A DNA stretch of 64,000 bases from Hyphomicrobiales bacterium (GCA_900466745.1 UBNE01000028.1:124001-188000), one strand, 5' to 3'; positions 50,101 to 60,140 are shown, counted from the first letter of the stretch. Numbers and translations are program-made. Notes: generated by a model not told the origin, from the sequence alone.

Positions 50101-51594
50101 TCAGACCTCTTCGAGATAGCGGCGGCGCAGATGCGCCTTGAAGACCGAGGCGTCGAGCGGCCGGCCCGTCGCTTCCGTCAGCAGCGCGTCGGTGGAGAGC
50201 AGCGAGCCCTTGCCGTGGATGTTCGCACGCAGCCAGCCGACGAGCGGGGCGAAATCGCCCCGGCCGATGCCGGGCAGGATGCCGGGCTCGGCCCTGCAGG
50301 CGGCGTCGAAGAGCTGGGCGGCCGTCATCGCGCCGAGCGAATAGGTCGGGAAATAGCCCCAGCCGCCGGAGGGCCAGTGGATATCCTGCAGGCAGCCCAG
50401 CCGGTCGTTCGGCACCGCCACGCCGAGCAGCGAGGCCATGCCCTCGTTCCAGGCGGCGGGCAATTCCGCGAGCGGCATCGCATCGGCGATCAGCGCCTTC
50501 TCCAGCCGGTAGCGCAGGATGATATGGGCCGGATAGGTCACCTCGTCGGCATCGACGCGGATGAAGCCGGGCTCGACGCGGGTGTAGCGGCGCCACATCG
50601 CCTCGCTGTCCCAGGCCGGACCCGATCCTGCGAAGGCGTCGCGCATCAGCGGGGTGGCGAAGGCCAGGAAGGGGCGCGAGCGGCAGGCCTGCATCTCCAT
50701 CAGCAGGGACTGGCTCTCATGGACGCTCATGCCGCGCGCGGCGCCGACCGGCTGGTTCAGATAGGCCTGCGGCCGGCCCTGCTCGTAGAGCGCGTGGCCG
50801 GTCTCGTGGAGAACGCCCATCAGCGCCTTGGTGAAGTCGCCCTCGTCGTAGCGCGTGGTGATGCGCACGTCGTTGTCGGCGCCGCCGCAGAAGGGATGCG
50901 TCGAGATGTCGAGCCGGCCGCGCTCGAAATCATAGCCCAGCGCCGCCATCAGCCTGAGGCCGAGCGCCCGCTGGGTCTCGGCCGGGAAGGGGCCTTCGAG
51001 CGGTTCGAGCGCCGGCCGGCGCGCCTGCACCTCCATCACCTCCCGGGTGAAGCCGGGCAGGAAGGCGGCGAGATCGTCGAACAGCGCGTCGATGCGGGCG
51101 GCGCTGCCGCCCGGTTCGTAGTCGTTGAGCAGGGCGTCATAGGCCGGCAGGCCGAGCTTTTCGCCCTTCGCCTGGCCGATCTGCCGCTGCAGGTTCAGCA
51201 CTTCCGAGAGAAAGGGCAGCAGCCCGGCGAAGTCGGAATCCGCCCGCGCCTGCCGCCAGCGCATCTCGCAGGCCGAGACCGCCTTGCTGGAAGCCTCGAC
51301 GAGAGCGGCCGGCAAGGCCGTCTCGACCGTCCAGATCCGCCGGATCTCGCGCAGATTGGCCTTTTCCCAGGCGCCGAGCGTCGCGTCGTCCTCCGCCCGC
51401 GCCAGCCAGTCGCCGATGCGCGGCTCCGTGACCAGGCCGTGACGCAGCACATGCAGCAGCGCCATGCTCTCGGCCCGGGTCTCGGCGGCGCCCTTCGGCA
51501 TCATCACGTCGGAATCCCATTGCAGGATGCCGACGGCGTTGGAGAGGGCGGCGATGCGGCCGAAATGGCCGGCGAGCTCGGAATAGGCGGTCAT
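50101..51594 (-). CDS. M32 family metallocarboxypeptidase, 497 aa
   Basis: This is a complete M32 carboxypeptidase (Taq/Pfu type). Zinc-binding HETGH lies in KALMGVLHETGHALYEQGRP, a downstream Glu in SVHESQSLLMEMQ, and LQWDSDVMMPKGAAETRAES is the typical N-terminal block. It removes C-terminal residues from peptides in the cytoplasm. Length is as expected for the family. The old-yellow-enzyme gene lies 29 bases upstream in the same direction. Confidence 0.93.
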   Translation of the reverse strand: MTAYSELAGHFGRIAALSNAVGILQWDSDVMMPKGAAETRAESMALLHVLRHGLVTEPRIGDWLARAEDDATLGAWEKANLREIRRIWTVETALPAALVEASSKAVSACEMRWRQARADSDFAGLLPFLSEVLNLQRQIGQAKGEKLGLPAYDALLNDYEPGGSAARIDALFDDLAAFLPGFTREVMEVQARRPALEPLEGPFPAETQRALGLRLMAALGYDFERGRLDISTHPFCGGADNDVRITTRYDEGDFTKALMGVLHETGHALYEQGRPQAYLNQPVGAARGMSVHESQSLLMEMQACRSRPFLAFATPLMRDAFAGSGPAWDSEAMWRRYTRVEPGFIRVDADEVTYPAHIILRYRLEKALIADAMPLAELPAAWNEGMASLLGVAVPNDRLGCLQDIHWPSGGWGYFPTYSLGAMTAAQLFDAACRAEPGILPGIGRGDFAPLVGWLRANIHGKGSLLSTDALLTEATGRPLDASVFKAHLRRRYLEEV

Positions 51595-51623
51595 GGACGG
51601 TCTCGGCTGGCGGGTTGGCGGGC

Positions 51624-52715
51624 TCAGGCGAACAGCTTGGGATATTGCCGCGGCTGCGAGCGCAGATACTGCTCGGGCGCCTTGACGCTGGCGCCGAGCG
51701 CCGCCGCCGCATGCCAGGGCCAGCGCGGATCGTAGAGGATGCCGCGCGCCAGCCCGACGAGGTCGGCCTCGCCGGTGCCGACGATGGCCTCCGCCTGCTC
51801 GGGCTCCGTGATCAGGCCGACCGCGATGGTCGGCAGGCCCGTCGCCTGCTTGATCGCGCGCGCCAGCGGCACCTGGTAGCTCGGGCCGAGCGGGATTTTC
51901 TGCGCCGCGGACAGCCCGCCGCTCGAGACATGGATGAAATCGGCGCCGCGCGCCTGGATGGCCCTGGCGAAGGCGATGCTCTGCTCGATGTCCCAGCCGC
52001 CCTCGACCCAGTCGGTCCCGGAAATGCGGAAGCCGACCGGATAGCCGGAGGGCACCGTCGCGCGCACCGCCTCGTAGACCTCGAGCGGGAAGCGCATCCG
52101 GTTCTCGAGCGAGCCGCCATATTCATCCTCGCGCCTGTTGGAGAGCGGCGAGAGGAACTGGTGCATCAGATAACCATGCGCGCCATGAAGCTCGATCGCG
52201 GCGAGGCCGAGCCGCACCGAGCGTCTCGCCGCCGCCGCGAAGGCCTCGACGAGGCGGGCGATGTCGTCGCGGCCGAGCGCGCGCGGCGGCCGGGGATAGG
52301 ATTCGAAGCCGATCGCGGAAGGCGCCGAGACGGTCCAGCCGCCCTGGTCGGGGCCGAGCTGGGCGCCGCCATGCCAGGGCTGGGCGACGGAGGCCTTGCG
52401 GCCGGCATGGGCGAGCTGGATGCCGATCGGCATGTCCGACCAGCGCCGCGCCGCCTCCAGCACCTTCGCCAGCGCCGCCTCGTTCTCGTCCGACCACAGG
52501 CCGACATCGAAGGGGCTGATCCGCCCTTCCGGCTCCACCGCCGTCGCCTCGATGATGAGCAGGGCCGCGCCCGACAGGGCGAGATGGCCGAGATGGATGG
52601 TGTGCCAGTCGCTGGCATTGCCGTTCTCGGCCGAGTACTGGCACATCGGCGCGATCACGATGCGGTTGGCAAGCGGAAGGTTGCCGAGCTGATAGGGGCT
52701 GAAAAGCTGACTCAT
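51624..52715 (-). CDS. NADH:flavin oxidoreductase, old yellow enzyme (YqjM/NamA-like), 363 aa
   Basis: An FMN-binding TIM barrel is present, with the YqjM-type active-site block IVIAPMCQYSAENGNASDWH (Cys and Tyr as in YqjM), IQLAHAGRKASV, ELHGAHGYLMHQFLSPLSNR and a late AVGLITEPEQAEAIV. Such enzymes reduce activated C=C bonds of enones and some nitro compounds with NADPH. It starts about 315 bases from the divergent MarR gene, whose regulator could also influence it. Confidence 0.92.
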   Translation of the reverse strand: MSQLFSPYQLGNLPLANRIVIAPMCQYSAENGNASDWHTIHLGHLALSGAALLIIEATAVEPEGRISPFDVGLWSDENEAALAKVLEAARRWSDMPIGIQLAHAGRKASVAQPWHGGAQLGPDQGGWTVSAPSAIGFESYPRPPRALGRDDIARLVEAFAAAARRSVRLGLAAIELHGAHGYLMHQFLSPLSNRREDEYGGSLENRMRFPLEVYEAVRATVPSGYPVGFRISGTDWVEGGWDIEQSIAFARAIQARGADFIHVSSGGLSAAQKIPLGPSYQVPLARAIKQATGLPTIAVGLITEPEQAEAIVGTGEADLVGLARGILYDPRWPWHAAAALGASVKAPEQYLRSQPRQYPKLFA

Positions 52716-53030
52716 GGGGCGGGAGGCTCTGGGCAGGATCGGGTCGCCGCCACTGTAGGAGGGGAAGGCCGCGAGCGGCTAGGGCCGTTCACGCAAGCGC
52801 GCTCCCCGGACAGTGCAGGAACGCATCGCGTCCCGCCTGCCGGCCCGAGGCCTGGCGGACCTGCGGCGCCTGGCGCCGCCGGCGTCCCGGCCTGGCGATC
52901 CTGCCGTGCGACGGCGCGAGCGATGCGCTGCTCCGGCCCCGTGCCGAAATTTTCGCAGTTGCGAGATCGGCACTATAAAACCGCCGCAATCTGACTTACC
53001 ATAAGCAGGCTTACGATTGGAGGTCCGTTG
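52716..53030. promoter_or_regulatory. Divergent promoter region (old yellow enzyme / MarR-RND operon)
   Basis: There is no gene in these 315 bases. Near the MarR start, CTTACCATAAG (52995-53005) is a short inverted repeat followed by a second CTTAC at 53010, a plausible operator for the MarR regulator. GGAGG (53019-53023) is the ribosome binding site of that gene. Confidence 0.45.
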
Positions 53031-53510
53031 ATGAAGCGCCCCCTGCGAAGGGAGCTGATGTTTCAGCTTGTCGAAACCTCGCGTCTGATGCGGACCTATG
53101 TCGACCAGCGCGCGCGCGAGCACGGCACGACGCGGGCGCAATGGGGCGTGCTCGCGCGCCTGCGCCGCCAGGAGGGGCTGAACCAGGCCGCCCTGGCCGA
53201 GCAGATGGACCTCCAGCCGATCTCGCTGGCGCGCCTGCTCGACCGGCTGCAGGGCCAGAATCTGATCGAGCGCCGGGAAAACCCGGCCGACCGGCGCGCC
53301 TATCTGCTCTATCTGACCCCGGCCGGCCGGCGGCTGGTCGACGATCTCGACGACGTTCGCGGCGCCATCGCCCAGGAATTGCTCGGCGAGGTCGGGGACG
53401 AGGCGGTGCTGTCGGCGCTGGAGACGCTCGGCGCGATCCGCGAGCGGATCCGCCCCCCGCGGGGCGAGGACAGACCCCAGCCGCCGCTTGCGGCTGATCG
53501 CATGGCCTGA
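53031..53510 (+). CDS. MarR-family transcriptional regulator, 159 aa
   Basis: The winged helix-turn-helix is clear: TRAQWGVLARLRRQEGLNQA, LAEQMDLQPISLARLLDRLQ and the wing IERRENPADRRAYLLYLTPA. The ATG at 53031 fits the GGAGG spacing (7 bases) better than the TTG just before it. It is the first gene of an operon with an RND efflux adaptor and pump. By analogy with MarR/MexR it probably represses this operon until a phenolic or similar compound binds. Confidence 0.9.
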   Translation: MKRPLRRELMFQLVETSRLMRTYVDQRAREHGTTRAQWGVLARLRRQEGLNQAALAEQMDLQPISLARLLDRLQGQNLIERRENPADRRAYLLYLTPAGRRLVDDLDDVRGAIAQELLGEVGDEAVLSALETLGAIRERIRPPRGEDRPQPPLAADRMA

Positions 53511-53525
53511 ACGGGTGGAGCCAGC

Positions 53526-54716
53526 ATGAAGCGTTCAGGATTCCTTGTCGGCGTCGTCTTGGTCGCCGCCGCGGCGGGCGTCTGGTATTGGCGCTCGCAC
53601 GGGGAGGGGGCGTCGCAGGGCGCGCGGGCCGGGCGCGGCGGCGGCGCCATCTCCGTGACCACGGCGACGGCGGAGCAGGCCGATTTCCCGGTCCGCAAGC
53701 ATGCGATCGGCTTCGTCGAGACGCCCGCCAGCGTGGTGGTGAAATCGCGCATCGACAGCCAGATCGTCGCCCAGCACGTCAGCGACGGCCAGTTCGTCAA
53801 GTCCGGCGACCTGCTCTTCACCCTCGACGACCGCGACATCAAGGCCCAGATCGCCAAGGACGAGGCGATGCTGGCCAAGGACGAGGCGACCCATACCCGC
53901 AACCTCGCCGACCTCGACCGCTACAAGCAGCTTTTCGCCCGCAATGCCGGCACCCAGGCGCAGGTCGACCAGGCGACGGCGGACGAGCGCAGCTCGGCCG
54001 CCTCGATCCAGGCCGACCACGCGACCCTCGACGCTGACCGGCTGAAGCTGAGCTATACCCGCATCCTCGCCCCGATCGACGGCCGCATCGGCGCGGTGAC
54101 GGTGACGCCGGGCAACCTCGTCAGCGCCAACAGCAGCAACAGCGGCAATACCGGCCTGCTGACGATCACGCAGATGAAGCCGCTGCGCGTCTCCTTCGCC
54201 ATGCCTGAAAGCGAGCTGCCGACCCTCCAGGCCGCGCTCCACGCCACGCCGCCGGCCGTGGTCAGGGCGCGGATCCCGCAATCGCCCGACCAGTCGGCCG
54301 AAGGCCGGCTCAACTTCGTCGATTCCAATGTCGACATCACCTCGGGCACGATCACGGCCAAGGCCGCCTTCCCCAATGACGATCTGCGCCTCTGGCCGGG
54401 CCAGTATGTCGATGTCGAGTTCATCCCGGACACGCTGCGGGGCGTCACCGTGATCCCCACCGTCGCGGTGCAGACCGGCCAGAAGGGCGCTTATGTCTTT
54501 GTCGTCAAGGCGGATTCGACGGTCGACCTGCGCCAGATCAAGGTCGCCCTCAGCGATGGCGGCAAGACCGCGGTGACGGAAGGCGTGGCGCCGGGCGAGC
54601 GCGTCGTCACCGACGGCCAGATGCGCCTGAAGCAGGGCACGAAGGTGCGCGAGCGCGAGGCGACCGGCGAGAAGCCGCCGCAGGGCACGCCGGTCGCGGA
54701 GGGAGCGCGCTCGTGA
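53526..54716 (+). CDS. RND efflux periplasmic adaptor (MdtA-like), 396 aa
   Basis: A single N-terminal membrane anchor (FLVGVVLVAAAAGVWYW) is followed by lipoyl/barrel-sandwich halves (VVKSRIDSQIVAQHVSDGQF and LSYTRILAPIDGRIGAVTVT), a coiled-coil hairpin between them (about residues 115-170) and a beta-barrel. There is no lipobox cysteine, so it is membrane-anchored rather than a lipoprotein. It links the inner-membrane pump at 54713 to an outer-membrane channel encoded elsewhere. Its stop overlaps the pump start by four bases. Confidence 0.92.
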   Translation: MKRSGFLVGVVLVAAAAGVWYWRSHGEGASQGARAGRGGGAISVTTATAEQADFPVRKHAIGFVETPASVVVKSRIDSQIVAQHVSDGQFVKSGDLLFTLDDRDIKAQIAKDEAMLAKDEATHTRNLADLDRYKQLFARNAGTQAQVDQATADERSSAASIQADHATLDADRLKLSYTRILAPIDGRIGAVTVTPGNLVSANSSNSGNTGLLTITQMKPLRVSFAMPESELPTLQAALHATPPAVVRARIPQSPDQSAEGRLNFVDSNVDITSGTITAKAAFPNDDLRLWPGQYVDVEFIPDTLRGVTVIPTVAVQTGQKGAYVFVVKADSTVDLRQIKVALSDGGKTAVTEGVAPGERVVTDGQMRLKQGTKVREREATGEKPPQGTPVAEGARS

Positions 54717-57700
54717 ACGTCTCGTCCTTCTGCATCAGGCACCCGGTCGCGACCATCCTGATGTCGGTCGCGCTGGTGCTGGCCGGGACGTTCGCCTATC
54801 GCTTCCTGCCCGTCGCGGCGCTGCCGCGCGCCGAGTTTCCGGTGGTCAACGTCTCGGCCCAGCTCCCCGGCGCCTCGCCCGACACCATGGCGACCTCGGT
54901 CGCGACCCCGCTGATCAAGCAGTTCGCGACCATCGCCGGCATCGATTCGATCGCGACGACCAATTCCCAGGGCGCGACCTCGATCGCCATCCAGTTCGTG
55001 CTCAACCGTGACATCGACGCCGCCGCGGCCGACGTGCAGGCGGCGATCACCCGCACCCAGAAGCAGCTCCCGATCGAGATGACGACGCCGCCGAGCTACC
55101 GCAAGGTGAACCCGGCCGACGCTCCGATCATCCTGATGGCGCTGAAGAGCGAGGTCATCCCGCTCTCCGATCTCGACGCCTTCGCCCAGCAGGTGATCTC
55201 GCCGGCGCTCTCGACCGTCGACGGCGTCGCCCAGGTGCTGATCTTCGGCAGCCAGAAATATGCGGTGCGCATCCAGATCGACCCGACCGCGCTCGCCGCG
55301 CGCGGCATCGGCCTCGACGAATTGCAGGCCGCGATCACCGCGACCAACGCCAACACGCCGGTCGGCACCATCCAGAACAGCGCCCAGCAGCTCACCATCG
55401 AGGCGCATACCCAGCTCGCCAACGCGGCCCAGTTCGCCAACGTCATCATCACCACGCGCTCGGGCAAGCCGGTGCGCCTCGGCGACGTCGCCAAGGTGGT
55501 CGATTCGGTCGAGAACACCCAGACCCGCAGCCAGTACGACGGCATCCCGGCGATCGTGCTCGCGGTGCAGCGCCAGCCCGACGCCAATACCGTCGAGGTG
55601 GTCGACCGGGTCAGGGCGATGATCCCGGCCTTCGAGGAGCAGTTGCCGGCGGCCGCCTCGCTCTCGCTGCTCAACGACCGCTCGACCTCGATCCGCCAGG
55701 CGGTGGAGGACGTGCAGTTCACGCTGCTGCTCACCGTCGTGCTCGTCGTGATGGTGATCTTCGTCTTCCTGCGCCGGCTCGCCGCGACCTTCATCCCGGC
55801 GGTGGCGGTGCCGATCTCGGTCATCGCCACGCTGGCGGCGATGTATCTCTTCGGCTTCTCGATCGACAACATCTCCCTGCTCGGGCTGACGCTTTCCGTC
55901 GGCCTCGTCGTCGACGACGCCATCGTCATGCTGGAGAACATCGTCCGCCATATGGAGGAGGACGGGCTCAGCGCCTTCGACGCCGCGCTCAAGGGCGCCG
56001 GCGAGATCGGCTTCACCATCATCTCGATCTCGCTCTCGCTGGTCGCGGTCTTCATCCCCGTGCTGCTGATGGGCGGCGTCATCGGCCGCATCTTCAACGA
56101 GTTCGCGGTGGTGGTGACGGTCTCGATCCTGGCCTCGGCCTTCGTCTCGCTGACGCTGACGCCGATGCTCTGCTCGCGCCTGCTTTCGGGCTATGGCGAG
56201 CATCATCAGGAGAATGCGGTCGGCCGCTGGCTCGAGAAAGGCTTCGATGCCATCGTCCGCGGCTATGACCGCGGGCTCGCCGTCTGCCTGCGCTTCCAGC
56301 CGCTGATGCTGCTCGCCTTCTTCCTGACCATGGCCGGCACCGTCTGGCTCCTCCAGACGACGCCGAAGGGCTTCTTCCCGCAGGAGGATATCGGCCAGCT
56401 CCAGGTCTCGACCGAGGCGCGGCAGGACGTCTCCTTCGACGCCATGCAGAAGCTGCAGCGCCAGGTCGCCGACATCTTCCTGCAGTCGCCCTATGTCGCG
56501 CATGTCGCCTCCAGCGTCGGCGCGACCGCCGGCAGCGCCGGCGCGCTCAATGCCGGGCGCCTCTTCGTCGAGCTGAAGCCGCAGGACAAGCGGCCGAAGC
56601 TCAATGTCGTGCTCGCCTCGCTCCGCCGCGACCTCGCCCAGGTGCCGGGCATCAACACCTATATGACGCCGGTGCAGAACCTGCGCATCGGCGCGCGCTC
56701 CTCGAAGAGCCAGTACCAGCTCGTCGTCCAGGGCCTCGACCAGAAGCTGATGAACGACTGGTCGCTGCGCCTCGCCGATGCGATGAGCCGCGAGCCCCAG
56801 ACCTTCCTCGACGTGACGACGGACCTGCAGAACAACGCCTTGCAGGCCACCGTCATCATCGACCGCGACAAGGCGAACCAGCTCGGCATCGGCTCGGACA
56901 TCCTGCGCTCGACGCTCTATTCCGGTTTCGGCGTCCGCCAGGTCTCGACCATCTACACCACCGGCGACAGCTACGAGGTGGTGGTCGAGTTCAACCCCAA
57001 CGACCAGTGGACGCCGGAGCGGCTCAACGGCATCCGCGTGCGCACCAAATCAGGCACGCTCGTGCCGCTCGGCGCCTTCGCCAGGGTCGAGCGCACGGCG
57101 GGCCAGCTCACGGTCAACCAGCTCGGCCAGCTTCCGGCGGTGACGATCTCCTACAACCTGCCGGCGGGGATCGCGCTCGGCGACAGCGTCAACCGCATCG
57201 AGGCCATCAAGGAGCAGATCAACCTGCCGAAGTCGCTCTCGACGACGCTCGCCGGCACGGCCAAGGTCTTCCAGGATTCGCTGGCGAACCAGGGGCTGCT
57301 GATCGCCGGCGCGATCCTGACGATCTACATCGTGCTCGGCATTCTCTACGAGAGCTTCATCCATCCGCTGACCATCCTGACCGGTCTGCCATCGGCGGCG
57401 ATCGGCGCGCTCGGGGCGCTCAGGCTGTTCGACCTCGACCTCTCGGTCATCGCCATCATCGGCCTGCTGATGCTGATCGGCATCGTCAAGAAGAACGCGA
57501 TCATGATGATCGACGTGGCGCTCGTGCTCCGGCGCGAGGGCATGACGGCGCAGGAGGCGATCCACAAGGCCTGCGTCATGCGCTTCAGGCCGATCCTGAT
57601 GACGACGCTGGCGGCGCTGATGGGCACGCTGCCGATCGCGGTCGGCGCCGGCGCCAGCGCCGAACTGCGCCAGCCGCTCGGCATCGCCGTGGTCGGCGGC

Positions 57701-57838
57701 CTGATGATCAGCCAGGTGCTGACGCTGTTCATCACCCCCGTCCTGTTCCTTTACATGGACAGGCTTTCGGACGGTCTGGTGAAGCTCGGGGGCCTGTTCC
57801 GCGGAACGAAGCGGGCTCCGCCGCACCCGGCCGAGTGA
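54713..57838 (+). CDS. RND efflux pump inner-membrane transporter (MdtB/C-like), 1041 aa
   Basis: This is a full-length HAE1-type RND transporter: N-terminal FCIRHPVATILMSVALVLAG, helix-4 proton-relay aspartates in SVGLVVDDAIVMLENIVRHM, a helix-10 lysine region in LIGIVKKNAIMMIDVAL, and two large periplasmic loops. Such pumps export drugs, detergents or bile-salt-like compounds using the proton gradient. No outer-membrane factor gene follows, and a hairpin at 57867 closes the operon. Confidence 0.93.
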   Translation: MNVSSFCIRHPVATILMSVALVLAGTFAYRFLPVAALPRAEFPVVNVSAQLPGASPDTMATSVATPLIKQFATIAGIDSIATTNSQGATSIAIQFVLNRDIDAAAADVQAAITRTQKQLPIEMTTPPSYRKVNPADAPIILMALKSEVIPLSDLDAFAQQVISPALSTVDGVAQVLIFGSQKYAVRIQIDPTALAARGIGLDELQAAITATNANTPVGTIQNSAQQLTIEAHTQLANAAQFANVIITTRSGKPVRLGDVAKVVDSVENTQTRSQYDGIPAIVLAVQRQPDANTVEVVDRVRAMIPAFEEQLPAAASLSLLNDRSTSIRQAVEDVQFTLLLTVVLVVMVIFVFLRRLAATFIPAVAVPISVIATLAAMYLFGFSIDNISLLGLTLSVGLVVDDAIVMLENIVRHMEEDGLSAFDAALKGAGEIGFTIISISLSLVAVFIPVLLMGGVIGRIFNEFAVVVTVSILASAFVSLTLTPMLCSRLLSGYGEHHQENAVGRWLEKGFDAIVRGYDRGLAVCLRFQPLMLLAFFLTMAGTVWLLQTTPKGFFPQEDIGQLQVSTEARQDVSFDAMQKLQRQVADIFLQSPYVAHVASSVGATAGSAGALNAGRLFVELKPQDKRPKLNVVLASLRRDLAQVPGINTYMTPVQNLRIGARSSKSQYQLVVQGLDQKLMNDWSLRLADAMSREPQTFLDVTTDLQNNALQATVIIDRDKANQLGIGSDILRSTLYSGFGVRQVSTIYTTGDSYEVVVEFNPNDQWTPERLNGIRVRTKSGTLVPLGAFARVERTAGQLTVNQLGQLPAVTISYNLPAGIALGDSVNRIEAIKEQINLPKSLSTTLAGTAKVFQDSLANQGLLIAGAILTIYIVLGILYESFIHPLTILTGLPSAAIGALGALRLFDLDLSVIAIIGLLMLIGIVKKNAIMMIDVALVLRREGMTAQEAIHKACVMRFRPILMTTLAALMGTLPIAVGAGASAELRQPLGIAVVGGLMISQVLTLFITPVLFLYMDRLSDGLVKLGGLFRGTKRAPPHPAE

Positions 57839-57866
57839 GGGGCCGGCCGGGCGCGCCGCAGCGGTC

Positions 57867-57889
57867 ACGGCCGGGTCTGTCCCGGCCGT
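57867..57889 (+). terminator. Terminator-like hairpin after the RND operon
   Basis: ACGGCCGGG (57867-57875) and CCCGGCCGT (57881-57889) form a perfect 9-bp stem with loop TCTGT, 29 bases after the pump stop codon and before the convergent lysC gene. CCGAATCTTCATC follows, so the T-run is weak. Confidence 0.6.
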
Positions 57890-57957
57890 CCGAATCTTCA
57901 TCCGAGGGGCGTGTCCAGGCCGCTCATGCCCGCCCTCGCGAATGACGGCGCGGCGCC

Positions 57958-59196
57958 TCAGGCCGCGTCGAGCCCGTAGAGCGAGTGCAGCGTGCGCACC
58001 GCGAGCTCGGTATAGGCGGCGTCGATCAGCACCGAGAACTTGATCTCGGAGGTGGTGATGGCGCGGATGTTGATGCCCTTCTCGGCCAGCGCGCGGAAGG
58101 CGCGGGCGGCGACGCCGGCATGCGAGCGCATGCCGATGCCGATGGCCGAGATCTTCACCACCTCGGTCGCGCCCTGGAGGTCCTGATAGGCGATGCTGTC
58201 GTGCTTGCTCTCGAGCAGCTTGCGGGCGCGTTCGTAATCGGCCGTCGGCACCGTGAAGGTGATGTCGGTGGTCGCCCGGTCGTCGGAGACGACCTGGATG
58301 ATCATGTCGACATTGATGTTGGCGTCGGCGAGCGGTCCGAAGATCGCGGCGGCGACGCCGGGCTTGTCGGCCACGCGCCGGAGCGTGATCTGGGCTTCGT
58401 CCCGGGAGAAGGCGATGCCGGTGACGATCTGCTGTTCCACGATGTCGTCCTCGTCGCAGATGAGGGTGCCAGGGTTGGGGTTGTCGGGGTCGTCGAAGGA
58501 GGAGCGGACATAGGTCGGCACGCGATGCAGCATCCCGATCTCGACGGAGCGCACCTGCAGCACCTTCGAGCCGAGGGAGGCCATCTCGAGCATCTCCTCG
58601 AAGGAGACCTTGTCCAGGCGCTTCGCCTTGGGGACGATGCGCGGATCGGTGGTGTAGACGCCGTCGACATCGGTGTAGATGTCGCAGCGATCGGCCTTGA
58701 GCCCGGCGGCCAGCGCCACCGCGCTGGTGTCGGAGCCGCCGCGGCCGAGCGTGACGATGCGGCGGCTCTCGGCATGGACGCCCTGAAAGCCCGAGCAGAC
58801 GGCGATTTCCCGCTCGCGGTCGAAGCCGGCGATGATGCCGGAGCCGTCGATGTCGACGATGCGGGCCGCGCCATGCGCGTCGGAGCCGTAGATCGGGATC
58901 TGCCAGCCCTGCCAGGAGCGGGCCGGCATGCCCATTTCCTTGAGCACCATGGCCATCAGCCCGGAGGTGACCTGCTCGCCCGAGGCGACGACGGTGTCGT
59001 ATTCGGCCTGGTCGTAGAGCGGGGCCGCCTCCTTGCACCAGGCGACGAGCTCATTGGTCTTGCCCGACATCGCCGAGACCACGACCGCCACCTGGTTGCC
59101 GGCGTCGAACTCGCGTTTGACGTGGCGGGCCGCGTTCTTGATGCGCTCGACAGTGGCGACGGAGGTGCCGCCGAATTTCATCACCAGACGGGCCAT
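57958..59196 (-). CDS. lysC: Aspartate kinase, 412 aa
   Basis: The start giving MARLVMKFGGTSVATVERIK is the family's; the frame extends upstream without similarity. Kinase motifs KFGGTSV and VTLGRGGSDTSAVALAAGLK are present, with IYTDVDGVYTTDPRIVPKAK. Two ACT domains follow (about 265-335 and 345-410) for feedback control by lysine and/or threonine. It phosphorylates aspartate, the first step to lysine, threonine and methionine. It is divergent to ubiG. Confidence 0.95.
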   Translation of the reverse strand: MARLVMKFGGTSVATVERIKNAARHVKREFDAGNQVAVVVSAMSGKTNELVAWCKEAAPLYDQAEYDTVVASGEQVTSGLMAMVLKEMGMPARSWQGWQIPIYGSDAHGAARIVDIDGSGIIAGFDREREIAVCSGFQGVHAESRRIVTLGRGGSDTSAVALAAGLKADRCDIYTDVDGVYTTDPRIVPKAKRLDKVSFEEMLEMASLGSKVLQVRSVEIGMLHRVPTYVRSSFDDPDNPNPGTLICDEDDIVEQQIVTGIAFSRDEAQITLRRVADKPGVAAAIFGPLADANINVDMIIQVVSDDRATTDITFTVPTADYERARKLLESKHDSIAYQDLQGATEVVKISAIGIGMRSHAGVAARAFRALAEKGINIRAITTSEIKFSVLIDAAYTELAVRTLHSLYGLDAA

Positions 59197-59321
59197 GACG
59201 GTCTTCGGACTCTCGATAGCTGCCCGGTCGTTGGGCCGGGTCGAAACGTCGCCCTCGCACTGGCGGCGGGGCGGGTGTAGATGACGGGCGGCAGGCGCCG
59301 TGTCAATGCGGCATCGCGGCA

Positions 59322-60092
59322 ATGAAGGACCGGCTCATGGTGGCAGCGACCGAACGCTCTGGCTCGACGATCGACCCGGAGGAGGTCGCGCGCTTCGACG
59401 CGATCGCGCGCGACTGGTGGGACCAGCAGGGGCCGATGGCGGTCCTGCACAAGTTCAACCCCGTGCGCCTCGCCTTCGTCCGCGACGAGGCCTGCGCCCA
59501 TTTCGGGCGCGACCCGCGGCGGATGCGGGCGCTCGAGGGCCTGAGCCTGGTCGATATCGGCTGCGGCGGCGGCGTGCTCTCCGAGCCGCTGGCCCGGCTC
59601 GGCGCCGCGGTGACCGGGCTCGACCCGGCCCCGACCAACATCGCCGTCGCCCGCGCCCATGCCGGGAGGAGCGGGCTTTCGATCGACTACCGTGAGGAGA
59701 CGATCGAGGCGGTGGTCGCCTCCGGCCGGCGCTTCGACATCGTGCTGGCGATGGAGGTGGTCGAGCATGTCGCGGACGTCGCGGCTTTCGTCGCGGCCTG
59801 CTGCGCGGCGGTGAAGCCCGATGGACTGCTGGTGATGGCGACGATCAACCGGACCCTGAAGTCCTATGCGCTCGCCATCGTCGGCGCCGAATACGTGCTG
59901 AAATGGCTGCCCAGGGGCACGCATGACTGGGAGAAGTTCGTCACCCCCGACGAGCTCGGCGCGGCCATCGAAGCCGGCGGCTTCGCCCTCGGCACGCAGA
60001 CCGGCGTCGTCTTCAACCCGCTGAGCGGGCGCTGGGCCACGTCGCGGGACATGGATGTGAACTACATGCTCGCCGCCAGCCGCGGCGGCTAA
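59322..60092 (+). CDS. ubiG: Ubiquinone biosynthesis O-methyltransferase UbiG, 256 aa
   Basis: This is a SAM-dependent methyltransferase with SAM motif SLVDIGCGGGVLSEPLARLG, EVVEHVADVAAFVAACCAAV and the UbiG-specific C-terminus YVLKWLPRGTHDWEKFVTPD, GVVFNPLSGRW and DMDVNYM. It methylates two hydroxyl groups during ubiquinone synthesis. Start is ATG 59322 or ATG 59337; the N-terminal difference is not conserved. Divergence from lysC is a frequent alphaproteobacterial arrangement. Confidence 0.94.
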   Translation: MKDRLMVAATERSGSTIDPEEVARFDAIARDWWDQQGPMAVLHKFNPVRLAFVRDEACAHFGRDPRRMRALEGLSLVDIGCGGGVLSEPLARLGAAVTGLDPAPTNIAVARAHAGRSGLSIDYREETIEAVVASGRRFDIVLAMEVVEHVADVAAFVAACCAAVKPDGLLVMATINRTLKSYALAIVGAEYVLKWLPRGTHDWEKFVTPDELGAAIEAGGFALGTQTGVVFNPLSGRWATSRDMDVNYMLAASRGG

Positions 60093-60093
60093 A

Positions 60094-60140
60094 GCGTCGG
60101 CCCGAAAAGCGGAACGCGATTTTCGGGAAAAGCCGGCGTC
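60094..60140. repeat. Palindromic intergenic repeat, diverged copy C
   Basis: Beginning one base after the ubiG stop, GCGTCGGCCCGAAAAGCGGA continues ACGCGATTTTCGGGAAAAGC and CGGCGTC. CCCGAAAA pairs with TTTTCGGG. It aligns with copies A and B (24801, 32584) in the CCGAAAAG core and both ends, and could form the end of the ubiG transcript. Confidence 0.6.
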